64,000 nt of DNA from Micromonospora marina (GTDB lineage: Bacteria > Actinomycetota > Actinomycetes > Mycobacteriales > Micromonosporaceae): contig NZ_FMCV01000027.1 of the NCBI RefSeq assembly GCF_900091565.1, positions 1 through 64,000 on the forward strand. The letters run 5' to 3'. Under the pieces are notes generated by a model. It did not search any database. It was not told where the DNA came from and saw nothing but the letters and a program-made list of their open reading frames with translations. Positions within the stretch are counted from its first letter, which is position 1. Each line of letters starts with the position of its first letter. Positions 51,002-63,146 of this stretch are shown here, one piece after another. The position numbers and the translations under genes are program-made.

Positions 51002-51841
51002 TCAGTCCGCCGCACCCAGGGCGGCCCGGCAGTCGGCCAGCACCCGCTCGGTGGCGGCCCGCAGGTCGGCCGGGTCGGGGCCCGCGCCGAGCACCTCCCG
51101 GGAGTACGAGGGCAGCACCGACGGCAGCGCGGCGCCGAACACGGTACGCAATCCGGCGGGCGTTCCGCCCTGCGCGCCCAGCCCCGGCGCGAGCAGCGGA
51201 CCGTTCACCGAGCCCAGATCGTGACCCGTCCCGCCGACTGTCGCACCGACCACCAGACCGAAGCTGCCGAGCGGCTCCGCACCCCGGTTGAGCTGGGAAA
51301 TCTCGTCGATCACGGTCTGCGCGACGGTGCGCCCGTCGGCACCCACGGCGCGCTGCACGGAGGCGCCCTCCGGGTTGGAGGTGAGCGCCAGGACGAAGAC
51401 CCCGCCCCCGTGCTCGGCGGCGGTGGAGAACATCGGGGCGAGCGAACCTACTCCCAGGTAGGGGCTCGCGGTGACCGCATCGACATACAGCGGGCTGGAT
51501 GGATCGAGGTACGCCGACGCGTAGGCGGCGACGGTCGAGCCGATGTCACCACGCTTGACGTCGAGCAGAGTGAGCGCTCCGAAATCTCGCAACTGTCGGA
51601 TAGTTGACTCAAGCACCCCGACACCCCGGGCGCCGAAGCGCTCGAAGAACGCCGACTGCGGCTTGACCACGGCCACCCGGTCACCGATCGCCTCCACCAC
51701 AGTGACGCAGAACCGCTCCAGGCCCGCCACGTCGTCGGACAGGCCCCAGGCGGTCAGCAACCCGGGGTGGGGGTCGATCCCCACGCAGAGCGGTCCTCGT
51801 TCCGCCACGGCCCGGTGCAGACGGGCGCCGAACGTCTCCAT
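51002..51841 (-). CDS. pyrF: Orotidine 5'-phosphate decarboxylase, type 2
   Basis: 279 residues, the longer type found in actinobacteria. VGIDPHPGLLTAWGL begins the barrel, VKPQSAFFERFGARG follows, and DVKRGDIGSTVAAY at about 93-106 holds the catalytic Lys/Asp pair. Last step of UMP synthesis and last gene of the pyr cluster. ATG 51841. Confidence 0.96.
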   Translation of the reverse strand: METFGARLHRAVAERGPLCVGIDPHPGLLTAWGLSDDVAGLERFCVTVVEAIGDRVAVVKPQSAFFERFGARGVGVLESTIRQLRDFGALTLLDVKRGDIGSTVAAYASAYLDPSSPLYVDAVTASPYLGVGSLAPMFSTAAEHGGGVFVLALTSNPEGASVQRAVGADGRTVAQTVIDEISQLNRGAEPLGSFGLVVGATVGGTGHDLGSVNGPLLAPGLGAQGGTPAGLRTVFGAALPSVLPSYSREVLGAGPDPADLRAATERVLADCRAALGAAD

Positions 51842-51927
51842 GCGTCTCTCCCTCTCCCGGCGGCTCCGGTCCGCCTGGCGTGTCCGGCGACGGGCCTCCC
51901 GTCGCGCCCTGTCGAACCCGGCCGGAC

Positions 51928-53202
51928 TCAGCCGGCCTTGACCGCCGCGGCCACCCCGGCCGCGATCCGCGCCACGTCCGCGGCGTCGCAGACGTACGGC
52001 GGCATCGTGTAGACGAGATCCCGGAACGGGCGCAGCCACACCCCCTCGGCCACCGCGGCGGCTGTGGCCCGGGGCAGGTCCACCTCGTGGTCGAGCTGCA
52101 CCACCCCGATCGCGCCGAGCACGCGTACGTCGGCCACGCCGGGCGCGTCCCGCAACGGCGCCAGGCCGGCCCGCAGGCCCTCGGCGACGCCCGCCACCCG
52201 TCCCGCCCAGTCCCCGGCCCGCAGGAGGTCCACCGAGGCGTTGGCGACGGCGCAGGCGAGCGGATTGCCCATGAACGTCGGCCCGTGCGCCAGCACTCCG
52301 CCGGCGGAGATGGCCCGCGCCACCTCGGGCGTGCACAGCGCCGCGGCGAGCGTCAGGTACCCGCCGGTGAGCGCCTTGCCGACGCAGAGCACGTCCGGGG
52401 TGACGCCGGCGTGCTCGGCGGCGAACATTTGGCCGGTCCGGCCGAAGCCGGTGGCGATCTCGTCGAACACCAGCAGGATGCCGTGCCTGCGGGTCACCTC
52501 GCGCAGTACACGCAGATAGTGCGGGTGGTGGAAGCGCATCCCGCCGGCGCCCTGGACGACCGGCTCCACGATCACCGCGGCCAGTTCGCCGGCGTGCCGC
52601 TCCACCGCGTCCACCAGCGCCGCCTCGTACGCCGGATCCGGCGTCGCGTCGAACCCGGGCGGCGGCGCCGGCGCGAACACCTGCCGGGGCAGCACGTCGC
52701 CCCAGAGGTGGTGCATGCCGCCCTCCGGGTCGCACACGCTCATCGGGTGGAACGTGTCGCCGTGGTACCCGCCCCGCCAGGTGCCCAGCCGGCGGCGCTG
52801 CGGGCGTCCCCGCGCCCGCTGGTACTGCAGGCACATCTTCACCGCGACCTCGACGCTCACCGAGCCGGAGTCGGCCAGGAAGACGTGTTCCAGGCCGTCC
52901 GGGGTCAGCTCGACGAGCGTGCGCGCCAGGCGTACGGCGGGTTCGTGGGTGAGCCCGCCGAACATGACGTGGCTCATCCGCGCGAGCTGGCCGGTCACCG
53001 CGGCGTCGAGCACCGGGTGCCGGTAGCCGTGGATCGCCGCCCACCACGACGACATCCCGTCGACCAGCTCCCGCCCGTCCGCGAGCCGCAGCCGCACCCC
53101 CGCAGCGCTGTCGACGACGTACGGCGCCGCGGCGGCGGGCATCGGGGCGTACGGGTGCCACACGTGCCGCCGGTCGGCCGCCAGGATCTCCTCGGGCGTC
53201 AC
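51928..53202 (-). CDS. bioA: Adenosylmethionine-8-amino-7-oxononanoate aminotransferase
   Basis: 424 residues of aminotransferase class III, biotin synthesis. HVWHPYAPM, GMSSWWAAIHGY, ATGFGRTG with VFDE before it, and CVGKALTGGY with the PLP Lys are BioA features; Tyr and Trp in the opening help define the SAM/KAPA site. No other bio gene is in the window. It is inserted between pyrF and pyrD, where actinobacteria usually have none. GTG 53202; palindrome 3 follows upstream. Confidence 0.93.
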   Translation of the reverse strand: MTPEEILAADRRHVWHPYAPMPAAAAPYVVDSAAGVRLRLADGRELVDGMSSWWAAIHGYRHPVLDAAVTGQLARMSHVMFGGLTHEPAVRLARTLVELTPDGLEHVFLADSGSVSVEVAVKMCLQYQRARGRPQRRRLGTWRGGYHGDTFHPMSVCDPEGGMHHLWGDVLPRQVFAPAPPPGFDATPDPAYEAALVDAVERHAGELAAVIVEPVVQGAGGMRFHHPHYLRVLREVTRRHGILLVFDEIATGFGRTGQMFAAEHAGVTPDVLCVGKALTGGYLTLAAALCTPEVARAISAGGVLAHGPTFMGNPLACAVANASVDLLRAGDWAGRVAGVAEGLRAGLAPLRDAPGVADVRVLGAIGVVQLDHEVDLPRATAAAVAEGVWLRPFRDLVYTMPPYVCDAADVARIAAGVAAAVKAG

Positions 53203-53226
53203 GTCTCCTCCTTCGCCCCTCTCCCC

Positions 53227-53300
53227 CGCGATCTTGCAGTTGCCGCCCCGGACGCGCCCGGAACGGGGCGGTACGCCGGGGCCGGAAGTGCAAGATCGCG
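53227..53300. repeat. Long intergenic palindrome 3 (terminator-like)
   Basis: Outer arms CGCGATCTTGCA (53227-53238) and complement (53289-53300), inner arms GCCGCCCCG/CGGGGCGGT (53242-53250, 53264-53272). It begins 4 nt behind the pyrD stop. Confidence 0.8.
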
Positions 53301-53304
53301 CGGG

Positions 53305-54312
53305 TCAGGTTCGGGTTGTGATGGCCCGGGTCAGGGACGGGCCCCGGTAGATGAAGCCGGTGTAGAGCTGGAGCAGGGCGGCCCCGGCGTCGAACATGCG
53401 CGTCGCGTCGTCGGGATGCAGGATGCCGCCCACGCCGATCACCGGCAGCCGGCCGCCGGTCTCCCGGTGCACGAAGGCGACCATCTCCCGGGCCCGGGCG
53501 GTCAGCGGACGGCCGGACAGCCCGCCGGCCTCGGCGGCGCGTTCCCGGTCGGCCGGGGCGAGCCCGTCCCGGGCCAGCGTGGTGTTCGTGGCGATGAGCC
53601 CGGCCGCGCCCCGGTCGAGGCACACCTCCAGCAGCTCGGCCACGGCCGGCTCGGTCAGGTCCGGGGCGATCTTCACCAGCACCGGCTTCTCCCCCACCAG
53701 CGCGGCGAGCAACGCGTCCAGATGGGACCGGTCCTGAAGCGACCGCAGCCCGGGGGTGTTCGGTGAGGACACGTTCACCGCGAAGTAGTCGCCGTGGTCC
53801 TTGAGCGCCCGGTACGAGGCGAGGTAGTCCTCGACCGCCTCGTCCAGCGGGGTCACCTTGGACTTGCCGAGCGAGATGCCCAGCGGCACGCCGAGCGGGC
53901 GCGGCGATGCGGCCAGCCGGCCCGCGAGCGCCGCCGCGCCCGCGTTGTTGAAGCCCATCCGGTTGATCACCGCTTCGCTGTCGCGCAGCCGGAACAGCCG
54001 GGGCCGCGGGTTGCCCGGCTGGGCGTGCGCGGTCACGGTGCCGACCTCGACGAAGCCGAAGCCCAGCGCCGGCCAGGCCGGCAACGCGAGCCCGTTCTTG
54101 TCCATGCCGGCCGCCAGCCCGACCGGGTTGGGGAAACGCACCCCGAACACGGTGCGTGGTGCCGGCCGGAAGTACGCCGCCCGCAGCGCCGCGAGCACCG
54201 CCGGCTGCCGCGACACCGCGGCCAGCCGCGCCAGCGTCCACTCGTGCGCACCCTCCGCGTCCCCGCCCGCGAGCGAGAACAACCGGGGCCGCACCACCTT
54301 CTCGAAGATCAC
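53305..54312 (-). CDS. pyrD: Dihydroorotate dehydrogenase, quinone type (class 2)
   Basis: 335 residues. N-terminal amphipathic helices (about 1-40) for membrane and quinone contact. FMN and substrate motifs: NRMGFNNAGAAAL, SLGKSKVTPLDEAVEDY, and NVSSPNTPGLR with catalytic Ser. C-terminal GVGGILHPDDA phosphate loop. GTG 54312. Flanked by palindromes 3 and 4, so it may be transcribed as a separate unit. Confidence 0.97.
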   Translation of the reverse strand: MIFEKVVRPRLFSLAGGDAEGAHEWTLARLAAVSRQPAVLAALRAAYFRPAPRTVFGVRFPNPVGLAAGMDKNGLALPAWPALGFGFVEVGTVTAHAQPGNPRPRLFRLRDSEAVINRMGFNNAGAAALAGRLAASPRPLGVPLGISLGKSKVTPLDEAVEDYLASYRALKDHGDYFAVNVSSPNTPGLRSLQDRSHLDALLAALVGEKPVLVKIAPDLTEPAVAELLEVCLDRGAAGLIATNTTLARDGLAPADRERAAEAGGLSGRPLTARAREMVAFVHRETGGRLPVIGVGGILHPDDATRMFDAGAALLQLYTGFIYRGPSLTRAITTRT

Positions 54313-54341
54313 GCCCCACCCCCCTGCCGGGCACCGGCCCG

Positions 54342-54402
54342 GTCGATCATGAGGGTGGCGGCGATGTGGATCTCCATATCGGCCGCCAACCTCATGATCG
54401 AC
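54342..54402. repeat. Long intergenic palindrome 4 (terminator-like)
   Basis: 21-nt arms (54342-54362, 54382-54402) pair at 20 of 21 positions around GATCATGAGG. The centre continues as GATGTGGA/TCCATATC, so nearly the whole 61 nt is one hairpin. It begins 16 nt behind the carB stop. Confidence 0.85.
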
Positions 54403-54418
54403 GCGTGGCGGCGCGCTG

Positions 54419-57803
<3,385 letters not shown>

Positions 57804-57811
<8 letters not shown>

Positions 57812-58976
57812 TGTCGCGCCCCTCAGTCTGCTTCCGGTCGAGGCCGCCGCCCTCGATCAGCTCGGCGAAGCGGTCGAAGAGGTAGTCCGCGTCGTGCGGG
57901 CCGGCCGCCGCCTCCGGGTGGTACTGGACGGTGAAGGCGGGCACGTCCACGGCCCGCAGCCCCTCGACCACGTTGTCATTGAGGCAGACGTGTGACACCC
58001 GGACACCGCCGAACTCGGTCTGGATCACCTGATCCGGCACCACCGCGCCGTCCCCGGCACCCGGCACCTGCACCGCGAAGCCGTGGTTGTGGCTGGTCAC
58101 CTCGACCTTGCCGGTGGCCCGGTCGAGCACCGGCTGGTTGATGCCGCGGTGGCCGTACCCCAGCTTGTAGGTGCCGAAGCCGAGCGCCCGGCCGAGGATC
58201 TGGCTGCCGAAGCAGATACCGAACAGCGGAATCCGCCGCGTCAGCACCTCCCGGGCCAGCGCCACCGGGCCGTCGGCGGTCGCCGGGTCGCCCGGGCCGG
58301 GCGAGAAGAAGACAGCGTCCGCGCCGGTGGCGAGCAGATCCTCGATCGTCGACCCGGCGGGCAGCACGTGGGTGGTGACGCCGCGGGCGGCGAGCCGCCG
58401 CGGCACGTTGCGCTTGATGCCCAGGTCCACCGCGGCCACCGTGAACCGGTGCTCGCCCTGCGCCTGCACGACGTACGGCTCGGCGGTGGTCACCTCGTCG
58501 GACAGGTTCGCGCCGACCATCTGCGGCGAGCGGCGCACCCGCTCCAGCAGGGCGGCCGGGTCGTCGTCGACGCTGGAGATGCCGACCCGCATCGCGCCGC
58601 GCTCACGCAGGTGCCGGGTCAGCGCCCGGGTGTCCACCCCGCTGATGCCGACGACGCCCTCGGCGGCGAGCCGGTCCTCCAGGCCGCCGGTGGCCCGCCA
58701 GTTCGAGCTGATCCGGGCCGGGTCGCGCACCACGTACCCGGCCACCCAGATCCGGCCGGACTCGTCGTCGGAGCCGTTGACGCCGGTGTTGCCGATGTGC
58801 GGGGCGGTCTGCACCACCACCTGCCGGTGGTAGGACGGGTCGGTGAGCGTCTCCTGGTAACCGGTCATACCGGTGTTGAACACGGCCTCGCCGAAGGTCT
58901 CCCCGACGCTGCCGTACGCCTCGCCGTGGAACGTGCGCCCGTCCTCCAGGACGAGAATCGCGGGACGTCGTTTCAC
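57804..58976 (-). CDS. carA: Carbamoyl-phosphate synthase small subunit (glutaminase)
   Basis: 390 residues. C-terminal class I glutamine amidotransferase with nucleophile Cys in GICFGSQILG at about 268 and the His/Glu pair in YHPEAAAGPHD. N-terminal half holds TGMTGYQETLTDPSY. Channels ammonia to CarB. GTG 58976 uses a ribosome binding site inside the repeat at 58982-59099. Confidence 0.97.
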
Positions 58977-58981
58977 TGTGC

Positions 58982-59099
58982 CCGCCTTTCGTTCGCGACT
59001 GCGGGACTCCGCTCCGCTACGTTCCTCGCTCGGATCACTGGGTCTCCTTCGATCCGGACTGCGGGACTCCGCTCCGCTACGTTCCTCGCTCGGATCACT
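58982..59099. repeat. Dispersed repeat, tandem copies between pyrC and carA
   Basis: A 43-nt unit occurs twice without change (58997-59039 and 59057-59099, 60-bp period). The copy nearer carA extends 15 nt further (58982-58996), where it matches the argB copy at 17799-17813 exactly and gives AAAGGCGGG before the carA start. The distal copy runs into the pyrC stop codon. Confidence 0.9.
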
Positions 59100-60372
59100 T
59101 GACAGCCTTTCCGTCCAGGACCGTCGGCTCGCCGCGCAGGAAGGTCGCCACGATGCGACCCGGCAGCGTCATGCGGGCGTACGGGGTGTTGCGACTACGG
59201 CTGGCCAGCTCCGCCGGTTCGATCACGCGGCGGGCGGCCGGGTCGACCAGTGTCAGGTTGGCCGGTACGCCGGGCGCCGGGTCGAGACCGTGCCCGGCCA
59301 GCCCGGCGATCCGGGCCGGCGTGCGGGACATCCGCTCGGCGATCAGGTCCCAGCGGGGGCCGAACACGTCGAGCGCGATCGACAGCGCCGTCTCCAGACC
59401 GAGCATGCCCGGCCGGGCGTACGCCCACTCGCACTCCTTGTCCTCCACCGCGTGCGGGGCGTGGTCGGTGGCGATGACGTCGATCACGCCTTCGGCCAGC
59501 GCCTCCCGCAGCGCGGCGATGTCGGCGGCGGTGCGCAGCGGCGGGTTGACCTTGAAGACCGGGTCGTAGCTCTCCGCCTTGGCGTCGGTGAGCAGCAGGT
59601 GGTGCGGCGTCACCTCGGCGGTGACCCGTACCCCGCGCGTCTTGGCCTGACGCAGCACCTCGACGCTGCCGGCGGTGGAGACGTGGCAGACGTGCAGGCG
59701 GCTGCCGACGTGCTCGGCCAGCAGCACGTCCCGGGCGATGATCGCTTCCTCGGCGACGGCCGGCCAGCCGGTCAGGCCGAGGCGGGTGGACACCTCACCC
59801 TCGTGCATCTGCGCGCCCTCGGTCAGCCGGGGCTCCTCGGCGTGCTGGGCGATCACGCCGTCGAACGCCTTGACGTACTCCAGCGCCCGGCGCATCAGCC
59901 GCGGGTCCGACACGCAGTGCCCGTCGTCGGAGAAGATCCGCACGCCGGCGGCCGAGTCGGCCATCGCACCCAGCTCGGCCAGGCGTTCGCCGGCCAGCCC
60001 GACGGTGACCGCGCCGATCGGCTGCACGTCGACCAGGCCGGCCTCCCGGCCGAGCCGCCAGACCTGCTCCACCACGCCCGCGGTGTCCGCCACCGGGGAG
60101 GTGTTCGCCATCGCGCACACCGCCGTGTAGCCGCCGAGCGCCGCCGCCCGGGAACCGGACTCGACCGTCTCGGCGTCCTCCCGGCCGGGCTCGCGCAGGT
60201 GGGTGTGCAGGTCGACCAGGCCGGGCAGCGCGACCAGGCCGGTCGCGTCGACGACTGTGGCGCCGTCCGCGGCGAGCCCGCGGCCCGCCTCGGCCACCAC
60301 GCCGTCGCGGATGAGCAGGTCGGTCGGCTCGCCGCCGACGACGCTGACGCCTGTGATGAGGTACGTGGTCAC
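59095..60372 (-). CDS. pyrC: Dihydroorotase, class I
   Basis: 425 residues, amidohydrolase fold. Zn ligands in DLHTHLREPG at about 56-65, GGYTAVCAMANTSP substrate loop, HVCHVST and ATDHAPHA with catalytic Asp. Active-site Lys or bridging Asp is not certain by eye. Overlaps pyrB by 4 bp. Stop lies in the distal repeat copy. Confidence 0.96.
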   Translation of the reverse strand: MTTYLITGVSVVGGEPTDLLIRDGVVAEAGRGLAADGATVVDATGLVALPGLVDLHTHLREPGREDAETVESGSRAAALGGYTAVCAMANTSPVADTAGVVEQVWRLGREAGLVDVQPIGAVTVGLAGERLAELGAMADSAAGVRIFSDDGHCVSDPRLMRRALEYVKAFDGVIAQHAEEPRLTEGAQMHEGEVSTRLGLTGWPAVAEEAIIARDVLLAEHVGSRLHVCHVSTAGSVEVLRQAKTRGVRVTAEVTPHHLLLTDAKAESYDPVFKVNPPLRTAADIAALREALAEGVIDVIATDHAPHAVEDKECEWAYARPGMLGLETALSIALDVFGPRWDLIAERMSRTPARIAGLAGHGLDPAPGVPANLTLVDPAARRVIEPAELASRSRNTPYARMTLPGRIVATFLRGEPTVLDGKAVK

Positions 60373-61295
60373 CGGTTGTTCCCTCCGAGCAGCAGGTAGA
60401 GCACGGCCATCCGCACGGAGACCCCGTTGGCGACCTGTTCGACGATGGTGGAGCGGGGCGAGTCGGCCACCTCGGGCGTGATCTCCATGCCCCGGTTCAT
60501 CGGGCCGGGGTGCATGACGAGCGCGTGCCCGGGCAGCCGGCGCATGCGCGGCCCGTCGAGCCCGTAGCGGCGGGCGTACTCGCGGGCCGACGGGAAGTAG
60601 GAGTCACCCATCCGCTCGCGCTGCACCCGCAGCATCATCACCACGTCCACATCTGGGAGAACGGCGTCGAGGTCGTAACAGACGTCGGTGCCGGGGGCCA
60701 GGGCGGCGGCGATGTCGACCGGGATGAGCGTGGGCGGGCCGACCAGTGTCACCTTCGCGCCCAGCGTGGACAGCAGCAGCACGTTGGAGCGGGCCACCCG
60801 GGAGTGCAGCACGTCGCCGACGATCGCCACGTGCAGGCCGTCGAGGCGGCCCAGCCGGGACCGCATCGTGTACGCGTCGAGCAGCGCCTGGGTGGGGTGC
60901 TCGTGGGTGCCGTCACCGGCGTTGACCACCGATCCGTCCACCCACTCGGCGAGCCGGTGCGGGGCGCCGGAGGCGGGGTGCCGGACGACCACCGCGTCCG
61001 CGCCCATGGCCTGGAGCGTGAGCGCGGTGTCCTTGAGGCTCTCCCCCTTGGCCACGCTGGAGCCCTTGGCGGAGAAGTTGATCACGTCGGCGCTGAGCCG
61101 CTTGGCGGCCGCCTCGAACGAGATCCGGGTACGGGTGGAGTCCTCGTAGAAGAGGTTGACCACGGTGCGCCCGCGCAGTGCGGGCAGCTTCTTGACCTCG
61201 CGTCCGGCCACCGTCGCCATCTCCGCGGCGGTGTCGAGGACCAGGGTGGCGGTGCCGGCGTCCAGGTCGGCGCCGGAGAGCAGGTGCCGGATCAT
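60369..61295 (-). CDS. pyrB: Aspartate carbamoyltransferase catalytic subunit
   Basis: 308 residues. Carbamoyl-phosphate loop STRTRISFE at about 54-62, HPTQALLD at about 138-145 and the aspartate-binding RVQRER region. No pyrI is present, as usual in actinobacteria. Overlaps pyrR and pyrC by 4 bp on each side. Confidence 0.97.
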   Translation of the reverse strand: MIRHLLSGADLDAGTATLVLDTAAEMATVAGREVKKLPALRGRTVVNLFYEDSTRTRISFEAAAKRLSADVINFSAKGSSVAKGESLKDTALTLQAMGADAVVVRHPASGAPHRLAEWVDGSVVNAGDGTHEHPTQALLDAYTMRSRLGRLDGLHVAIVGDVLHSRVARSNVLLLSTLGAKVTLVGPPTLIPVDIAAALAPGTDVCYDLDAVLPDVDVVMMLRVQRERMGDSYFPSAREYARRYGLDGPRMRRLPGHALVMHPGPMNRGMEITPEVADSPRSTIVEQVANGVSVRMAVLYLLLGGNNR

Positions 61296-61876
61296 GCGGG
61301 TGTACCCCCGTACAACTTGACCTCGTCCGTGCCGTCGGTCTCGGCGAGGGTGACCTTGACGTTCTCGGCCAGCGCGGTGGGGATGTTCTTGCCGACGTAG
61401 TCGGCGCGGATCGGCAGCTGGCGGTGGCCGCGGTCGACCAGGACCGCGAGTTGCACGGACGCCGGGCGGCCGACGTCGCTGAGCGCGTCCAGCGCGGCCC
61501 GCACGGTACGGCCGGAGAACAGCACGTCGTCGACGAGGACGACCCGCTTGCCGTCGATCCCGCCGGGCGGCAGGTCGGTCGGGCCGACCGCGCGGGTGGC
61601 GTGCCGGCGCAGGTCGTCGCGGTAGAGCGTGATGTCGAGCACGCCGACCGGGACTGTCACGTCCTCGAAGGTGCTGATCCGGGCGGCGAGGCGGTGGGCC
61701 AGCGGCACGCCCCGGGTGGGGATGCCCAGCAGCACGGTGCCGGCGGCGCCCTGGGTCTTCTCCAGGATCTGGTGGGCGATGCGGTCGACCACCCGCGACA
61801 CGTCCGCTGCGGCGAGGATCACCTTCACCGAGGGTTGTCGTGGCGGCGACGGGTGGGCAGCCGGTGGGTAGGCCAC
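61292..61876 (-). CDS. pyrR: PyrR bifunctional regulator / uracil phosphoribosyltransferase
   Basis: 194 residues. Type I PRTase fold with PRPP loop VVLVDDVLFSGRTVRAALDA near 110-129 and LLGIPTRGVPLAHRLA. Binds the pyr mRNA leader when UMP is high. GTG 61876 has a perfect AAGGAGGT 5 nt upstream; a longer frame to 61900 has none. A PyrR-binding loop directly precedes the ribosome binding site. First gene of the pyrRBC-carAB-pyrD-(bioA)-pyrF group. Confidence 0.95.
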   Translation of the reverse strand: MAYPPAAHPSPPRQPSVKVILAAADVSRVVDRIAHQILEKTQGAAGTVLLGIPTRGVPLAHRLAARISTFEDVTVPVGVLDITLYRDDLRRHATRAVGPTDLPPGGIDGKRVVLVDDVLFSGRTVRAALDALSDVGRPASVQLAVLVDRGHRQLPIRADYVGKNIPTALAENVKVTLAETDGTDEVKLYGGTPA

Positions 61877-61890
61877 GGCGGACCTCCTTC

Positions 61891-61909
61891 CCCGCCTCAC
61901 GGGACGGGT
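61891..61909 (-). promoter_or_regulatory. PyrR-binding RNA loop at the pyrR ribosome binding site
   Basis: Minus strand CCCG-TCCCGTGAGG-CGGG hairpin. The loop matches the PyrR consensus UCCNGNGAGG at all fixed positions and is followed at once by GAAGGAGGT, the pyrR Shine-Dalgarno. Bound PyrR would block initiation, the mechanism reported for mycobacteria. Confidence 0.75.
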
Positions 61910-62081
61910 CGTTAAAGGACGTCTGGTCGGCTCCGGCCGGCCCGCGAGGGCCCGGACCGGGGCTTCACGCCACGTTACCAGCGGTCACCGGGCCGCCCGC
62001 CGCCGGTCCTGACCTGCTGGTCAGCCCCGGAGAAATGGGGACAAGCCACACGAGGGTGGCGGGCCCGGTGGACGGCAACAC

Positions 62082-62110
62082 TTGACCACGTGTCGCAATC
62101 CCCGTACCGT
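62082..62110 (+). promoter_or_regulatory. bldD promoter with BldD-box-like sequence at +1
   Basis: -35 TTGACC (62082-62087), 17-bp spacer, -10 TACCGT (62105-62110). The sequence GTCACGCTCCGTAGC at 62109-62123 partly fits the BldD pseudo-palindrome as I remember it (7 of 9 fixed positions). Confidence 0.6.
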
Positions 62111-62162
62111 CACGCTCCGTAGCGATAGCTCGGGGAACCCGAACAGCACTGGGAGTGTCCGC

Positions 62163-62651
62163 ATGCCCTCTGAATACGCCAAGTCGCTGGGCGCCCGCCT
62201 GCGCTCCATCCGCCAGCAGCAGGGCCTGTCCCTGCAGGGGGTGGAGGAGAAGTCGAACGGGCGGTGGAAGGCCGTGGTGGTCGGCTCGTACGAGCGCGGC
62301 GACCGCGCCGTCACCGTGTCCCGCCTGGCGGAGCTGGCCGACTTCTACCGCGTTCCCGTCTCGGAGCTGCTGCCCGACGGCAGCGGGGTGCGTCACGAGC
62401 CCACCAGCAAGATCGTCCTGGACCTGGAGCGGCTCTACGACGAGGCGTCCGAGGACCTCGCGTACGTGGCCCGCTACGCGCGCGCCATCCAGCAGCAGCG
62501 CGGCGACTACAACGGCCGGGTGCTCTCGATCCGCGCGGACGACCTGCGCGCCCTCGCGATCGTCTACGACGCCTCACCGTCGGGCCTGATCGAGCGGCTG
62601 ACCGAGCACGGCGTGCTGGTCGCCGACCCGAGGGCGTTCTTCGCGTCCTGA
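62163..62651 (+). CDS. bldD: BldD, c-di-GMP-responsive developmental regulator
   Basis: 162 residues. N-terminal XRE helix-turn-helix at about 8-70 (LRSIRQQQGLSLQGVEE, GSYERGDRAVTVSRLAELAD). C-terminal domain has the full c-di-GMP signature RGD-X8-RxxD: R113-G114-D115 and R124xxD127. In Streptomyces, tetrameric c-di-GMP brings BldD dimers together to repress sporulation genes. ATG 62163 begins the conserved MPSEYAKSLGARLR; the leader is about 45 nt. Divergent from pyrR and followed by a strong terminator. Confidence 0.96.
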   Translation: MPSEYAKSLGARLRSIRQQQGLSLQGVEEKSNGRWKAVVVGSYERGDRAVTVSRLAELADFYRVPVSELLPDGSGVRHEPTSKIVLDLERLYDEASEDLAYVARYARAIQQQRGDYNGRVLSIRADDLRALAIVYDASPSGLIERLTEHGVLVADPRAFFAS

Positions 62652-62666
62652 CATCCCCGTACGACG

Positions 62667-62696
62667 AAGGGCCCGCGCCGGTCGGCACGGGCCCTT
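62667..62696. terminator. Bidirectional terminator between bldD and nusB
   Basis: Perfect 9-bp AAGGGCCCG/CGGGCCCTT stem with 12-nt loop, followed by TTTCTCGTT on the plus strand. It starts 15 nt after the bldD stop and faces the convergent nusB stop. Confidence 0.85.
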
Positions 62697-62711
62697 TCTC
62701 GTTGCGGCGCG

Positions 62712-63146
62712 TCAGCGCGTGGCGTACTCGGCGATGCGGCCGAGGATGCCGTTGAGGAAGCGCGGCGAGTCGTCGGTCGACATCTGCCGGGCCAGCTCCA
62801 CGGCCTCGCTGATCGCCACCGCGTCGTCGATCTCGTCGACGTAGAGCAGCTCGTACACGGCGATCCGGGCCAGGTTGCGGTCGACCACCGGCATCCGCTC
62901 CAGCGTCCACCCCTCGGCGTAGCTGGCGATCGTCTCGTCGATCCGGTCGAGGTGCGCCGCCACGCCCTCGACCAGCCCGACCGCGTAGCCGAGGTGGTCG
63001 GGGCGCGGCTGCTCGATCCGCTCCAGATAACCGGCGAGCACCTCGACCGGCGGGCGGTCCCGCAGATCGGCCTCGAAGAGCACGTCCAGCGCCCGCTTGC
63101 GCGCCTTGCGGCGCGCCGGCATCTGCTGCTTGGGGCCCTCGGCCAT
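62712..63146 (-). CDS. nusB: Transcription antitermination factor NusB
   Basis: 144 residues, all-helical. PARRKARKRALDVLFEADL opening (boxA RNA contact) and DEIDDAVAISEAVELARQMS then FLNGILGRI at the C-terminus are diagnostic. Acts with NusE on boxA of rRNA operons such as the one at the left end. Coupled to efp by TGATG. Confidence 0.96.
   Translation of the reverse strand: MAEGPKQQMPARRKARKRALDVLFEADLRDRPPVEVLAGYLERIEQPRPDHLGYAVGLVEGVAAHLDRIDETIASYAEGWTLERMPVVDRNLARIAVYELLYVDEIDDAVAISEAVELARQMSTDDSPRFLNGILGRIAEYATR

Noticed and set aside
51880..53766. Long plus-strand open frame opposite bioA and pyrD
   Set aside because: Typical high-GC antisense shadow, His/Arg-rich, no ribosome binding site, fully covered by genes with clear motifs.
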